From Bacteroidota bacterium (GTDB lineage: Bacteria > Bacteroidota > Bacteroidia > Cytophagales > Spirosomataceae): a stretch of DNA of 64,000 nucleotides. The stretch spans positions 124,001 to 188,000 of the forward strand of contig JAIUOF010000006.1 in NCBI GenBank assembly GCA_020161355.1. Direction: 5' to 3'. Below, piece after piece: positions 25,562 to 35,757 of this stretch. The notes beneath the pieces are model-generated. The model did no database searches. It was not told the DNA's origin and worked only from the letters and a program-made list of their open reading frames with translations. The first letter of the stretch is position 1, and each line of letters starts with the position of its first letter. The position numbers were made by a program, and so were the translations under genes.

Positions 25562-26023
25562 TTAAACAAGCTCAAAGACAGCTTCTATTTCGACAGTAAT
25601 TCTACCGGGCAAAGAACCCATTCCGACGGCACTACGCACACCAATTCCGAGTTCAGCACCCCAAATCTCAGCAAAAAGTTCGCTACAGCCATTAATCACA
25701 TAAGGATGTTCCTCAAAATCAGGATGTGCATTGACCATACCCAATACTTTCACTACTCTTTTTACTCTGTTTAAAGAGCCCAGATTCTTTTTGAGAGTAG
25801 CCAAAATAGTAAGTCCTACCTGTCTTGCAGCAAGTTTGCCGAAGTCTTTGTCCACTTCCTGACCGACTTTTCCCGTAAATTGGGTGCCATCAACCCGATT
25901 TGGACCATGTCCAGAGACATAAACTAAATTATCGAGAATGATAACCGGCTTATAAACACCTTTGGGTTCCGGAGCCTCTGGAAGCTCGCTGTGTAATTTT
26001 TCAAGTTTTAAATCTGCTGTCAT
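25562..26023 (-). CDS. RidA family protein (reactive enamine/imine deaminase-like)
   Basis: A 153-residue protein of the YjgF/YER057c/UK114 family. Known RidA hydrolyses 2-aminoacrylate and other enamines released by PLP enzymes. The family substrate Arg is present as Arg130 in VRSAVGMGSLP, and the closing GRITVEIEAVFEL is typical. It is somewhat longer than E. coli RidA, with an N-terminal stretch rich in Glu/Pro. Its ATG overlaps the TGA of the GntP permease gene by four bases, so the two are translationally coupled. Confidence 0.85.
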   Translation of the reverse strand: MTADLKLEKLHSELPEAPEPKGVYKPVIILDNLVYVSGHGPNRVDGTQFTGKVGQEVDKDFGKLAARQVGLTILATLKKNLGSLNRVKRVVKVLGMVNAHPDFEEHPYVINGCSELFAEIWGAELGIGVRSAVGMGSLPGRITVEIEAVFELV

Positions 26024-27330
26024 ATTATTTTTTCTAAAATGAGTACCCCAATAATTCCAACTATTGAAACTATCGTCTCCATCACACTCCAGGTACGAAT
26101 GGTTTGTTTAATACTGAGGTTAAAATATTCCTTAAAAAGCCAAAAACCGCCATCATTGATATGAGAAAACATTAAACTACCCGATCCTACTGCCAATACA
26201 AGCAACTCTTTTGATACCGAGGGATTGGCCTGAACCAATGGTATCAAAATACCCACGGTTGTTAACCCTGCCACTGTAGCCGACCCAATACATACTCTAA
26301 TGATCCCCGCAATTAACCAACTCAAAACGAGAATATTCATATCAAACTGCACCAGCAACCCGCCCAGATACTGGCTGGTACCACTGTCAATAAACACTTG
26401 TTTTAAAGCTCCGGAACCTGCAATAATCAGCAATATTGGGGAAATACTTTTTATCGATTCTTCCAGCAATTTAGAGGTTTCTTTTACGGTCAATCCACGT
26501 CTTACTTCAAGAAAATAAATCGCAGCCAACACCGAAATCAACATGCTGATATAGGGCTCAGAAAGCAATTGAATTATCTGATTATCAGCAAATTGATTTT
26601 TAATTATTGAAAAAAAAGAAATCATAAAAACAGGCAATAAAGCGATACCCAAACTTACACCCAAACTCGGCGGATTAGGATTCTGACTAGATTCCGATGC
26701 TGAAAAAATTGTATTTTCCAGCTTGATATCAAACTTTTTTAAAGTGCTGCCAAAAATGGGACCTGCAATGGCTATGGCAGGAATCGAAATAATAATCCCC
26801 AATATCAATGTTCTGCCTAAATCAGCACCAAATTGGCTCGCAATAACCGCCGGGGAAGGATGCGGAGGAAGATAGCCGTGTGCTACTGATAGGGCAGAAA
26901 GCATTGGAATGGCAAGATACATTAAGGGTAATTTTGTAAGGGAAGCTATGCTAAAAATTAAGGGAACAACAATTATGAATCCGGCATTATAAAAAAGCGG
27001 GATTCCGATGATAAACCCTGCCAGTGCAAGACCCCAGGTTAGATATTTTTCTCCAAAAACTTTTACGATTTTACCGGTAATAAGTTCTGCGGCACCACTG
27101 TGTGCTACCAACTTACCCAACATGGACCCAAAGCCTACTATCAATGCCAGCTCCCCTAGCGTATCTCCAATTCCTTTTTTGATAGAGACCCCTATATCCG
27201 GAATCTTCATTTGCGTCAGGAGGCCAAAAACAACAGTCGCAATTATGAAAGAAATGAAGGTATCAAGCTTTATAACTGAGATAAATACGATTAAGAGTAG
27301 TATTACCGCTAAAGTGAAAATTAAGGGCAT
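26020..27330 (-). CDS. GntP family permease (gluconate/D-serine-type H+ symporter)
   Basis: A 436-residue inner-membrane transporter with about 12 membrane segments. Family landmarks are GFGSMLGKLVAHSGAAELI (about 67-85), GIPLFYNAGFIIVVPLIF, AHGYLPPHPSPAVIASQFGAD and the late LMFSHINDGGFWLFKEYF. Members carry gluconate, other sugar acids or D-serine. Coupling to a RidA gene makes an amino acid such as D-serine or threonine plausible as substrate, since RidA acts on products of serine/threonine dehydratases; this is inference. An inverted repeat at 27347-27367 lies just upstream of the start. Confidence 0.85.
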   Translation of the reverse strand: MPLIFTLAVILLLIVFISVIKLDTFISFIIATVVFGLLTQMKIPDIGVSIKKGIGDTLGELALIVGFGSMLGKLVAHSGAAELITGKIVKVFGEKYLTWGLALAGFIIGIPLFYNAGFIIVVPLIFSIASLTKLPLMYLAIPMLSALSVAHGYLPPHPSPAVIASQFGADLGRTLILGIIISIPAIAIAGPIFGSTLKKFDIKLENTIFSASESSQNPNPPSLGVSLGIALLPVFMISFFSIIKNQFADNQIIQLLSEPYISMLISVLAAIYFLEVRRGLTVKETSKLLEESIKSISPILLIIAGSGALKQVFIDSGTSQYLGGLLVQFDMNILVLSWLIAGIIRVCIGSATVAGLTTVGILIPLVQANPSVSKELLVLAVGSGSLMFSHINDGGFWLFKEYFNLSIKQTIRTWSVMETIVSIVGIIGVLILEKII

Positions 27331-27346
27331 AGTGTTAAGGTTTAAG

Positions 27347-27367
27347 GGATACCTATGAACAGTATCC
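27347..27367. promoter_or_regulatory. Inverted repeat upstream of gntP-like gene
   Basis: GGATAC and GTATCC are separated by 9 bases, centred 27 bases before the start codon. It may be an operator or a leader hairpin. Confidence 0.4.
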
Positions 27368-27449
27368 GTAATTTTGATAAGGTTGAATATCCGGCAATAA
27401 TACTAAGCGAAACGGTGTTAATCCAAATTAATCTGGATATTATTAAAAA

Positions 27450-27479
27450 AAAAGAGAAGCCATCACTGACCTCTCTTTG
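27450..27479 (-). terminator. Intrinsic terminator of the MltD-like gene
   Basis: On the minus strand AAAGAGAGGTCA pairs with TGGCTTCTCTTT (two wobbles) around GTGA and is followed by at least eight T. Confidence 0.85.
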
Positions 27480-27501
27480 ATAAAAATTACTTTAAATATA
27501 A

Positions 27502-29112
27502 TTAGCTTTTTATTTTAATCCTCTGCCCTACTTTTACAGTATTGCCTTTGATGTTGTTCCATCTTTTGATGTCATCAATAGATACGCCATCATAGCGTTG
27601 CGAAATATTCCATAAAGTATCGCCACGTTTTACGGTATGATAGCTTTTGGGTTTTTTTATATTTTCTGAAGACGATTTTGCAGCCAGACTGTTGGCTTTC
27701 ACTCTTTCTTTTTGGTTAACATAAATAGTAAGTCTTTCGCCAACCAAAACCTTAGAAGATTTCTTATTATTCCACCTCTTAATTTCAGAAACAGTTACGT
27801 CATATTTGTCGGCTATTCTGTTCATGAACTCTCCCCTTTTAACGCGGTGAGTTTTCTTAACCTGACGAGTGATGTTTTTATATTTTACAGGTTCGTCACT
27901 ATTATTAATCACAAGCTCTGGCACCAACGCAGACTTTCTGCCTATGATTATGGTTCCGTCATTGAGGGTTGTAAAATCAGAAGATGAACCACTACTTGTA
28001 CCACTTGAAGCCAACATTGCCTCACCAGAACCTGAAACAGGTGCAGCAACCGGATTAAGCAGATTCTTTAATGGAGAACGAGAAGCTGAATCCAGAATGA
28101 AGTCTCTGTTACTATTAAATGCTACCATCTTGTCGGCTGGCAATGCAATCTCGTACCCTGAAGGCATCTCCGGAAGAAAATCTTTTTTAAACTGCGGATT
28201 CAGCCTTTTGATTTCAGAAAGTTCAATACCACTTAGACCAGCCAAAATATTAAAATCTACAAAAGAATTCACGTTTACTTTTTCAGTAGGAGTAAAATCC
28301 TTCTTATTTCTGGGTTTAATACCGTGATTCTGACCAAAATTCATCAGATACGCTAAAGCTATAAACTGCGGAACATAAGCACGTGTATCCGGGTGAATAT
28401 GCGGATGCAAGTCCCAATAGTTGGTTTTTCCGGTTGATTTTATCGTACGGCTGATTCTACCCGGTCCTGTATTGTAAGAGGCCAGAGCCAGATCCCAATC
28501 CTGAAAACGGTTGTAAAGGATTTCAAGATATTTGCATGCAGCATCCGTCGATTTTTCGATGTGCATCCTTTCGTCTATGTAATCATTGATAATCAGCCCC
28601 ATTTCTTTCCCGGTGAAAGACATAAACTGCCACAGACCTACCGCTTTACTTCTTGAAACGGCCTTTGGATTAAGACCCGACTCCAAAATTGCAAGATATT
28701 TTAACTCCTGAGGCATTTCATTCTCTTCCAGATATCTTTCAAAAATCGGAAAATATGCGTCTTTTTCCTCCATCATATGACGGGTAAAACTAGGACGACG
28801 AATCAAAAAGAAATCGATATATTTTTTTACACTTTCATTGTAAACCATTGGCATGGTTTGCTCTATACTTTTCAATCGCTTTTCTACGATTGCAGGATCT
28901 TCAATCAGAATCGTGTATTCTTTTTTATCACGCTCATCAAATACGGTAATTTCGTATGGATAAACAATTTTTGGCACCAAATCAGCAACTGCCGAATCGA
29001 TATTTCCGGTTCTTTCTTCTAATACTTCAACATTGACCTGGGAAAATACCTCTGACACAAGTGCAAAGTTTACCAAAACAGAAAAGGTCAAAAATACTTT
29101 TGAGATTTTCAT
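27502..29112 (-). CDS. MltD-like membrane-bound lytic transglycosylase with two LysM domains
   Basis: A 536-residue exported protein (signal peptide to about residue 25). The SLT domain (about 120-270) carries the catalytic Glu144 in LAILESGLNPKA, followed by VGLWQFM and ALASYNTGPGRI. Two LysM peptidoglycan-binding domains lie at about 412-458 and 489-536. It should cleave the glycan strands of the wall, forming 1,6-anhydro-muropeptides. Unlike many MltDs it has no lipobox. It is monocistronic with a strong terminator. A second, longer paralogue is at 44862. Confidence 0.92.
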   Translation of the reverse strand: MKISKVFLTFSVLVNFALVSEVFSQVNVEVLEERTGNIDSAVADLVPKIVYPYEITVFDERDKKEYTILIEDPAIVEKRLKSIEQTMPMVYNESVKKYIDFFLIRRPSFTRHMMEEKDAYFPIFERYLEENEMPQELKYLAILESGLNPKAVSRSKAVGLWQFMSFTGKEMGLIINDYIDERMHIEKSTDAACKYLEILYNRFQDWDLALASYNTGPGRISRTIKSTGKTNYWDLHPHIHPDTRAYVPQFIALAYLMNFGQNHGIKPRNKKDFTPTEKVNVNSFVDFNILAGLSGIELSEIKRLNPQFKKDFLPEMPSGYEIALPADKMVAFNSNRDFILDSASRSPLKNLLNPVAAPVSGSGEAMLASSGTSSGSSSDFTTLNDGTIIIGRKSALVPELVINNSDEPVKYKNITRQVKKTHRVKRGEFMNRIADKYDVTVSEIKRWNNKKSSKVLVGERLTIYVNQKERVKANSLAAKSSSENIKKPKSYHTVKRGDTLWNISQRYDGVSIDDIKRWNNIKGNTVKVGQRIKIKS

Positions 29113-29250
29113 AAATTCTAATGAGTTTTCACTTAAATTAAACTAATAACGTGATTACTTAGGAAAGCAACTGCTCAAAACTAACATTTTTATTTTAGAA
29201 TTGCACCGTTTCTGAAAAAAAAATCACAAAAAAGTCTGAATAATAATAGT

Positions 29251-30666
29251 TTATATAATTTCTGATGCAAATTCCAATAATTTTTTTTCAGAAAAATCGG
29301 CACCTAAAATTTGAAAGCCGACAGGCAAACCGCTCTCTGTAATTCCGTTTGGAACAGAAATCGCAGGCAATCCTACCACATTGGCATGCACAGTAAATAT
29401 ATCTGCCAAAAACATTTGCAGCGGATCTTCACCACCATTTTCACCTATTTTAAAGGCAGGAGTCGGGGTTGTTGGAGAAACAATAAAATCTACTTTTTCA
29501 AAAAAAGCTTCAGTTTCTGCCTTAATTATCGACCTGACTTTCTGAGCCTTCGTGTAATAAGCATCATAATAATCGGCACTAAGAATAAACGTTCCCAACA
29601 TTATTCTGCGTTTTACTTCTTTTCCAAAGCCCTCACCTCTTGATTTTTTATACAATTCCTCAAGATTCTTGCCCGCATTTGACCGGTGACCAAATCTGAT
29701 ACCGTCGTATCGGTTCAAATTTGAGCTGGCTTCTGCCATTGTAAGAATATAATATGTTGGCAGTAAATATTTTAGTTTTGGAAATGACAATGGAACGAGC
29801 TCATGTCCTACATTTTTCAACGCTTGAAGCCTTTGTTCTGTAAGAGTTTTTACTTCGTTATCAAGTCCCTCTGACTCCAGGGCTTCTTTAAAATATCCGA
29901 TTTTATAGACTTTCTTTTCACCCGAAAATTCAGAAAATTGCTCGGTAGGATGTGGGTAAACCGTGCTGTCAAACTGATCCTGCCCAGCCATAACTTCTAA
30001 CAGGAGAGCCACATCAGCGACGCTGCCAGCTATTGGTCCAACGCAATCAAACGATGAAGCATAAGCCGCCAAACCCCATCTTGAAATTCTTGAATATGAG
30101 GGCTTTAAGCCTACAACCCCGCAAAACCCTGCTGGTTGCCTCACTGAACCTCCGGTGTCGGTACCAATTGAAGCATGACAAAGTCCAGCCTGTACAGCTA
30201 CCGCTGAGCCACCACTTGAGCCACCTGGAACTCTGGTTTTGTCTGCGAAATTTTTGACAGGTCCGAAAGCAGAATTTTCATTTGAAGAGCCCATAGCAAA
30301 CTCATCACAGTTTTGACGCCCGATGATTATTGCATCTTCATCTATCAGTCTTTGAACGGCAGTGGCAGTAAATTGAGATTTAAATCCATCTAAGATCTTG
30401 CTACCAGCTTGTAGGCCATGATTTTTGTAAGCCAATACATCCTTTATTCCAATTACCATCCCGGCGAGTTTACCGCCTCTTCCATTTTTGATTTTTTCTT
30501 CAATAACTTTGGCATCAGCAATTGCTTCATCGGCGTAAACTTCCAGAAAAACATTGAGATCTTTATGCTCTTCAATTCTTTCCAGAAAATCCTCCACTGT
30601 TTTTAGCAAAGAGATTTCACCATGCTTGATCTGGGATTGATATTTTTTGAAATTTTCGTAAATCAC
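29251..30666 (-). CDS. gatA: Aspartyl/glutamyl-tRNA amidotransferase subunit A
   Basis: A 471-residue amidase-signature enzyme that releases ammonia from glutamine for the GatB-dependent amidation of Glu-tRNA(Gln) or Asp-tRNA(Asn). The catalytic Lys75 (GIKDV), Ser150 (GGSSGGS) and Ser174 (TGGSVRQPAG) match the Ser-cisSer-Lys triad, each four positions before the S. aureus numbering. GTG at 30666 is the start: a TAA stop lies two codons upstream and no ATG gives a complete N-terminus. gatB and gatC are not adjacent. It follows tatA at 171 bases. Confidence 0.95.
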   Translation of the reverse strand: MIYENFKKYQSQIKHGEISLLKTVEDFLERIEEHKDLNVFLEVYADEAIADAKVIEEKIKNGRGGKLAGMVIGIKDVLAYKNHGLQAGSKILDGFKSQFTATAVQRLIDEDAIIIGRQNCDEFAMGSSNENSAFGPVKNFADKTRVPGGSSGGSAVAVQAGLCHASIGTDTGGSVRQPAGFCGVVGLKPSYSRISRWGLAAYASSFDCVGPIAGSVADVALLLEVMAGQDQFDSTVYPHPTEQFSEFSGEKKVYKIGYFKEALESEGLDNEVKTLTEQRLQALKNVGHELVPLSFPKLKYLLPTYYILTMAEASSNLNRYDGIRFGHRSNAGKNLEELYKKSRGEGFGKEVKRRIMLGTFILSADYYDAYYTKAQKVRSIIKAETEAFFEKVDFIVSPTTPTPAFKIGENGGEDPLQMFLADIFTVHANVVGLPAISVPNGITESGLPVGFQILGADFSEKKLLEFASEII

Positions 30667-30772
30667 GGATTAAATCTATTTGAAATCAAAGGGGATATTC
30701 TATTCAAAAAAACACTTCTAACCAAAAGCTTTTTTTATATAAATATCATTTCTTTTATGTTATTAAAAAACA

Positions 30773-30810
30773 AAACAACAGAAGCAAAACTAGGTTTGTT
30801 TCTGTTGTTT
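30773..30810 (-). terminator. Intrinsic terminator of tatA
   Basis: AAACAACAGAA and TTCTGTTGTTT pair, with an inner CAAAC/GTTTG, and are followed on the minus strand by TTTTGTTTTTT. Confidence 0.85.
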
Positions 30811-30836
30811 AGTAAGACCTGGCAACAATTTGGGTT

Positions 30837-31037
30837 TTAATCCTCCGAATTAGCCGCCTTTTCGATATTATCTTTTACCTCTTTGGTAGCATCTTTAAAT
30901 TCTCTGATACCTTTACCAAGGCCTCTTGCGAGTTCAGGTAGTTTTTTAGCTCCAAAGAATAATAATATTACGAAGACGATTACAAAAATTTCTGTTCCGC
31001 CCAAATTTCCTAAAAACAATAATGCTGCTAATTCCAT
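30837..31037 (-). CDS. tatA: Twin-arginine translocase subunit TatA/TatE
   Basis: A 66-residue protein with the TatA layout: a short N-terminal membrane helix (about 14-29), the hinge FFGAKKLPELARGLGKGI (27-44) and a charged amphipathic tail. TatA forms the pore of the Tat export system for folded proteins. No tatC is in the window. A Tat-type substrate is encoded at 57571. Confidence 0.95.
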   Translation of the reverse strand: MELAALLFLGNLGGTEIFVIVFVILLFFGAKKLPELARGLGKGIREFKDATKEVKDNIEKAANSED

Positions 31038-31152
31038 GAGTCAAATTATAAATGATAAACAAAGTTACAAAATATTCAATAAACCTAAAGTTTTTATGGA
31101 ATTATTAAGCTCAAAACCTGAATTGTGTATATAAAACGATATAATAAATGTT

Positions 31153-31578
31153 TTATTTATCGGATTCATTCTCTTTAAGCCAATTTTCAAATTTTTCCAG
31201 CTCTTCTGAAACCGAAACAAAAACAAATGAAATGAGGGCAACGTCATCAGTAAAACCCAAAACCGGCAGGAAATCCGGAATGAGATCTATTGGCGAAAGA
31301 AAGTAAATCAGAGAAGCTAAAACAATTACCAGATTCTTGAGGTCAATCTGACGATATTGACCGGTGGCATAATATTTTAGAAGTTTACCTAATGAAAGAA
31401 TCTGATTTTTTACGCTTCCCAGCACTGTTCCGAGACTTTCAGACTGGAATTTTTCAAAAACATTTTTCAATAACTGCAAAATACCCGCAGAATTACTTAA
31501 TAATCCAGAGGCTTTTTTTCTTGATTTATTGTAAAAGACTGATGTTAAAATTCTATCTAAAATTTCTGTTTTTTTCAT
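31153..31578 (-). CDS. YkvA family (DUF1232) membrane protein
   Basis: A 141-residue protein. The DUF1232 motif YFLSPIDLIPDFLPVLGFTDDV (about 92-113) is unmistakable and lies in a hydrophobic stretch with one or two membrane segments. The N-terminal half is basic and helical. Function of the family is unknown. It diverges from mdh and is separated from tatA by about 115 bases. Confidence 0.88.
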   Translation of the reverse strand: MKKTEILDRILTSVFYNKSRKKASGLLSNSAGILQLLKNVFEKFQSESLGTVLGSVKNQILSLGKLLKYYATGQYRQIDLKNLVIVLASLIYFLSPIDLIPDFLPVLGFTDDVALISFVFVSVSEELEKFENWLKENESDK

Positions 31579-31703
31579 ATGAATATATCGTCATTTTGTA
31601 CGGTGTTGAGGTTTAATATAACAGAAACAAATTATGGATGAAAATAATCCATTATTTATGAAAAATCAAAAACATTATTTTAGTTTATATTAAAAAGATA
31701 CAA

Positions 31704-31711
31704 TATTTTTG
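31704..31711 (+). promoter_or_regulatory. Candidate mdh -7 box
   Basis: TATTTTTG, 50 bases before the mdh ATG. The -33 region is not a clean TTTG. Confidence 0.4.
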
Positions 31712-31761
31712 TACATATTTAAATAACTCAATAGGCTTAATATAAAAATAGTTAAATTATT

Positions 31762-32691
31762 ATGAAAGTAACAGTTATAGGTGCCGGAGCAGTTGGAGCT
31801 ACCGCAGCCGACAATATCGCCAGAAAGCAAATCGCCTCAGAAGTCGTAATTCTTGACATCAAAGAAGGCTTTGCAGAAGGTAAAGCAATGGACCTCTCAC
31901 AGACAGCTTCAATCGAAGGTTTTGATTCAAAAATTATCGGAGTTACCAACGACTACCAACGCACCGCTAAGTCTGATGTAATAGTTGTGACATCTGGTGT
32001 GCCACGTAAACCAGGCATGACCCGTGAGGAATTGATTGGCATAAATGCAGGAATCGTAAAAAATGTAGTTAGCAACGCATTGGCGGTTTCTCCTAAAGCC
32101 ATCATCATCATCGTTTCTAATCCTATGGATACCATGACTTACCTAACTTATCAGGTTGCCGCTGAAATGGGAATCTCAAGAAAAAAAGTATTAGGTATGG
32201 GTGGAGCTCTTGATTCATCAAGATTCAGATACAGATTGGCAGAAGCCATGAATGTAGCTCAAAGTGACATCAATGGTATGGTAATTGGCGGACATGGAGA
32301 CACCACAATGATTCCTCTTACAAGATTGGCTACCTGGAATGGTATTCCGGTTAGCAGATTTTTATCCGGAGATAAATTGAAAGAAGTTTCGGATAAAACA
32401 ATGGTAGGTGGAGCTACTTTGACTTCTTTGCTTGGCACATCGGCATGGTATGCTCCCGGTGCAGCTATCGGACAGGTAGTGGAATCAATTCTTAGAGATG
32501 AGAAGAAAATTATCCCTTCGTGTGTATATCTAAACGGCGAATACGGTCAAAAAGATATTTGTATTGGTGTTCCGGTTACTATCGGACGTAATGGTTGGGA
32601 GAAAATCGTAAACCTCCGTTTGAGTAACGCCGAAAAAGAAGCTTTTGAGAAATCAGCAGAAGCAGTAAGATCAATGAATGCTGCTCTTTGA
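31762..32691 (+). CDS. mdh: Malate dehydrogenase (LDH-like type)
   Basis: A 309-residue NAD-dependent TCA-cycle enzyme. The nucleotide loop is VIGAGAVGATAAD (5-17); the substrate loop is GVPRKPGMTREE (79-90), whose Arg82 is the malate-specific residue; Arg154 and catalytic His178 (IGGHGDTT) complete the site. It belongs to the LDH-like MDH group usual in Bacteroidota. It is monocistronic with its own -7 box and terminator. Confidence 0.96.
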   Translation: MKVTVIGAGAVGATAADNIARKQIASEVVILDIKEGFAEGKAMDLSQTASIEGFDSKIIGVTNDYQRTAKSDVIVVTSGVPRKPGMTREELIGINAGIVKNVVSNALAVSPKAIIIIVSNPMDTMTYLTYQVAAEMGISRKKVLGMGGALDSSRFRYRLAEAMNVAQSDINGMVIGGHGDTTMIPLTRLATWNGIPVSRFLSGDKLKEVSDKTMVGGATLTSLLGTSAWYAPGAAIGQVVESILRDEKKIIPSCVYLNGEYGQKDICIGVPVTIGRNGWEKIVNLRLSNAEKEAFEKSAEAVRSMNAAL

Positions 32692-32713
32692 GTTAAAAAT
32701 TAACATTACAAAT

Positions 32714-32740
32714 AAAAAGCCGGAGGAATCCGGCTTTTTT
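32714..32740. terminator. Terminator between mdh and convergent lipoprotein gene
   Basis: AAAAAGCCGGA and TCCGGCTTTTT pair around a short loop, with T-runs on both strands. Confidence 0.9.
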
Positions 32741-32761
32741 TATACTCTTAATGCTTTTATA

Positions 32762-33175
32762 TCAGGCCGGAACATACCACAAATCGTAAGTATGACCTGA
32801 AAGTACCATTTTCAATATCAGGTTGCCATGGTCAATACTAACCACCTGAAAATCATTTCCGTTGATTTTCATTGTCTTTTTATCTTCTGACCAAATAAAT
32901 TCAAAGGACTCATCTTTGTCTCCTTCAAAGCAAGACAATTGATTCTTTTTCCATTGATATTCTTTTGCGTCCTGATCAAAAACAAACGTATCGTCTTTGG
33001 TACAATCTGACAAAATGCTCTGTCCATTAAGGTCATATGATTTTAATTTCCAGATTTTCAGTCCCGATTTTGTTTTCAGAAAATCTGTAGAAATCAGGCT
33101 CTCTTCTTCAAATAAAGAGCAGCTACTCAATAGAATTGCAGAGAAAAAAGCAATTATTTTTAATGCATTTTTCAT
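32762..33175 (-). CDS. Lipocalin-like lipoprotein
   Basis: A 137-residue protein with a lipoprotein signal (lipobox LSSC, Cys19). The mature part begins near KIWKLKSYDLNGQSI, then DDTFVFDQDAKEYQW and MKINGNDFQVVSI, a strand pattern like the lipocalin-type lipoproteins common in Bacteroidota. Ligand and role are unknown. It is convergent with mdh. Confidence 0.7.
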   Translation of the reverse strand: MKNALKIIAFFSAILLSSCSLFEEESLISTDFLKTKSGLKIWKLKSYDLNGQSILSDCTKDDTFVFDQDAKEYQWKKNQLSCFEGDKDESFEFIWSEDKKTMKINGNDFQVVSIDHGNLILKMVLSGHTYDLWYVPA

Positions 33176-33254
33176 GATATTTAATATTTAATTTTTAGAA
33201 AAGCCTATTTTAATAACGTCAAACTGGATTTATTTTTATACTATAAAAACAAAA

Positions 33255-33290
33255 ATAGCTCTTAAATAGAATAATCTACCTAAGAGCTAT
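33255..33290 (-). terminator. Intrinsic terminator of sucD
   Basis: ATAGCTCTTA and TAAGAGCTAT are perfect 10-base complements with a 16-base loop, followed by a T-rich run on the minus strand. Confidence 0.8.
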
Positions 33291-33327
33291 AAAAAATTGT
33301 ACCAAATATTATTTTACGGCGATTTTT

Positions 33328-34206
33328 TTAATCTTTTTTTAATGCTTTGAGCATAGTAGCTCCGATTTCAGCAGGAGAGTCAACCACATGGATTCCGCAT
33401 TCCCTCATTATCGCCATTTTTGCAGCGGCTGTATCATCTGCACCACCGATAATAGCACCGGCATGTCCCATTCTACGTCCTTTAGGAGCGGTCTGCCCAG
33501 CAATAAAGCCTACAACCGGCTTCTTATTACCTGATTCTTTGATATAACGGGCAGCTTCGGCTTCCATGCCTCCGCCGATTTCACCAATCATGACGATACC
33601 TTCGGTTTCAGGGTCATTCATAAACATTTCCACTGCTTCTTTAGTGGTAGTGCCGATGATAGGATCCCCACCAATTCCGATTGCAGTGGTTTGACCCAAA
33701 CCGGCTTTAGTTAACTGATCTACAGCTTCATAAGTCAAAGTGCCAGATTTGGAGACTACGCCAATCGACCCTTTTTTGAAAATAAAACCTGGCATAATAC
33801 CTACTTTGCATTCTTCAGCGGTAATAATTCCCGGGCAGTTTGGTCCGATCAAAGTAACACCTTTACCCTGAATATAAGATTTGGCTTTCACCATATCTTT
33901 GGTTGGAATTCCTTCTGTGATACAAACTATCACTTTTATTCCGGCGTCTGCGGCTTCCATGATGGCATCAGCGGCAAATCCCGGTGGAACAAAAATAATC
34001 GAAACATCAGCACCTGTTGATTTTACAGCTTCTTCCACGGTATTGAAAACAGGACATTCCAGATGAGTCTGTCCACCTTTACCCGGAGTAACTCCACCCA
34101 CTACATTGGTGCCATAGTCAATCATTTGTCCGGCATGAAACGACCCTTCAGAACCAGTAAAACCCTGTACAATAACTTTCGAATTTTTGTTTACTAAAAT
34201 ACTCAT
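33328..34206 (-). CDS. sucD: Succinate-CoA ligase subunit alpha
   Basis: A 292-residue TCA-cycle enzyme subunit. The CoA-binding domain starts [19 protein letters not shown], with [18 protein letters not shown] and the phosphohistidine loop RMGHAGAII (about His248) follow. The beta subunit gene sucC is not adjacent, so the two subunits are encoded apart, a common arrangement in this phylum. Length is normal. Confidence 0.96.
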   Translation of the reverse strand: MSILVNKNSKVIVQGFTGSEGSFHAGQMIDYGTNVVGGVTPGKGGQTHLECPVFNTVEEAVKSTGADVSIIFVPPGFAADAIMEAADAGIKVIVCITEGIPTKDMVKAKSYIQGKGVTLIGPNCPGIITAEECKVGIMPGFIFKKGSIGVVSKSGTLTYEAVDQLTKAGLGQTTAIGIGGDPIIGTTTKEAVEMFMNDPETEGIVMIGEIGGGMEAEAARYIKESGNKKPVVGFIAGQTAPKGRRMGHAGAIIGGADDTAAAKMAIMRECGIHVVDSPAEIGATMLKALKKD

Positions 34207-34400
34207 TTTAATGTTTTATTTATCCGTTTTGCGGTCTTCCAACCGTTTGTTTTTTTAATGGCAAAAAAAATCTTCCAAATGTACCCCTGAAATTAGAATA
34301 ATACAATATTTTGACCTTAAAAAATCAAATTTAATATGTAAAATACTATTTTTTGATTTAGTAAAAAATGACTTTTCTGCTTATAATTCCTTAAGAAGCA

Positions 34401-34431
34401 AAAAATCCCCGACAAAATTGCCAGGGATTAA
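34401..34431 (-). terminator. Intrinsic terminator of metK
   Basis: On the minus strand AATCCC and GGGATT pair with additional inner GCAA/TTGT pairing, then a T-run, about 20 bases past the stop. Confidence 0.75.
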
Positions 34432-34451
34432 AATTACATTATACTAATTTA

Positions 34452-35723
34452 TCAAAGACCAAAAGCAGCTTTTACTTTATCTACATAGTCAAGTTTTTCC
34501 CATGTAAATAGCTCCACTTCAATTTCTTTTTGCTGACCGGCATTATCAAACTTCTTAGTGATAACTTTTGACTCACGTCCCATATGACCATAGGCTGCGG
34601 TTTCAGAGTAAATAGGGCTACGTAATTTAAACCTCTGCTCTATAGCATAAGGCCTCATATCAAAGGTTTTCTCAACGATTTTGGCAATTTCTCCGTCAGT
34701 ATGTGCCACTTTTGAAGTACCATAAGTATCCACAAAAATCCCACAAGGCTGAGCCACTCCAATGGCGTAAGATACCTGTACCAATACCTGGTCACAAACT
34801 CCCGCTGCCACAAGGTTTTTGGCAATATGACGCGTAGCATAAGCAGCAGAACGGTCAACTTTAGAAGGATCTTTACCTGAGAAAGCTCCGCCACCATGTG
34901 CACCTTTGCCACCGTATGTATCTACAATGATTTTTCTTCCTGTAAGACCTGTATCTCCATGAGGACCACCAATTACAAATTTCCCCGTAGGATTGATATG
35001 GTAAGTAATACTATCATTAAACAAAGCCTGAAGCGAAGGTTTTAATTTAGCCTGTACTCTGGGTATTACAATGTTAATCATATCCGATTTGATTTTAGCC
35101 AACATCTCTTCATCTGCTGCGAAATCATCATGCTGCGTAGAAATCACGATGGTATCAATACGTTGAGGCACATTATCGTCAGAATATTCAATAGTTACCT
35201 GAGATTTCGAATCAGGTCTGAGGTATTTTATTTCAGCGTTCTCTCTTCTGATGGCAGCAAGTTCCTCAAGTATCTTGTGAGAAAGATCAAGAGCAAGTGG
35301 CATAAAGTTGTCGGTTTCGGTAGTCGCAAAACCAAACATCATTCCCTGATCACCGGCACCCTGAGCGTTGGCTTTGTCTTCAAAATCTTCAGAAGATTTA
35401 CGATCCACGCCTTGATTGATATCCGAAGACTGCTCATGTATTGCTGAAATGATACCACAGGAATCAGCCTCAAACATGTATTCGGCCTTAGTATAGCCTA
35501 TTTTTTTGATGACATTCCGGGCTATAGTCTGTACATCAAGATAGGTATTGGTATTAACTTCACCTGCCAAAACTACAAGGCCAGTTGTAACCAACGTCTC
35601 GCAGGCAACTTTTGAATTGGGATCAAAAGCCAAAAAATGATCAATAAGTGCGTCAGAAATCTGATCAGCTACTTTGTCGGGATGTCCTTCTGAAACAGAC
35701 TCAGAAGTAAATAAATAAGCCAT
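34452..35723 (-). CDS. metK: S-adenosylmethionine synthase
   Basis: A 423-residue enzyme that makes SAM from methionine and ATP. Family landmarks are [20 protein letters not shown] (4-23), [12 protein letters not shown] and the P-loop-like [19 protein letters not shown]. It is slightly longer than the E. coli enzyme, as in other Bacteroidota. The 160 bases upstream hold a GC-richer leader that can fold and also encodes 36 codons (listed separately). Confidence 0.97.
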   Translation of the reverse strand: MAYLFTSESVSEGHPDKVADQISDALIDHFLAFDPNSKVACETLVTTGLVVLAGEVNTNTYLDVQTIARNVIKKIGYTKAEYMFEADSCGIISAIHEQSSDINQGVDRKSSEDFEDKANAQGAGDQGMMFGFATTETDNFMPLALDLSHKILEELAAIRRENAEIKYLRPDSKSQVTIEYSDDNVPQRIDTIVISTQHDDFAADEEMLAKIKSDMINIVIPRVQAKLKPSLQALFNDSITYHINPTGKFVIGGPHGDTGLTGRKIIVDTYGGKGAHGGGAFSGKDPSKVDRSAAYATRHIAKNLVAAGVCDQVLVQVSYAIGVAQPCGIFVDTYGTSKVAHTDGEIAKIVEKTFDMRPYAIEQRFKLRSPIYSETAAYGHMGRESKVITKKFDNAGQQKEIEVELFTWEKLDYVDKVKAAFGL

Positions 35724-35757
35724 TTTGTTTTAAAAATTTTTAATGAATTAATAAAAT

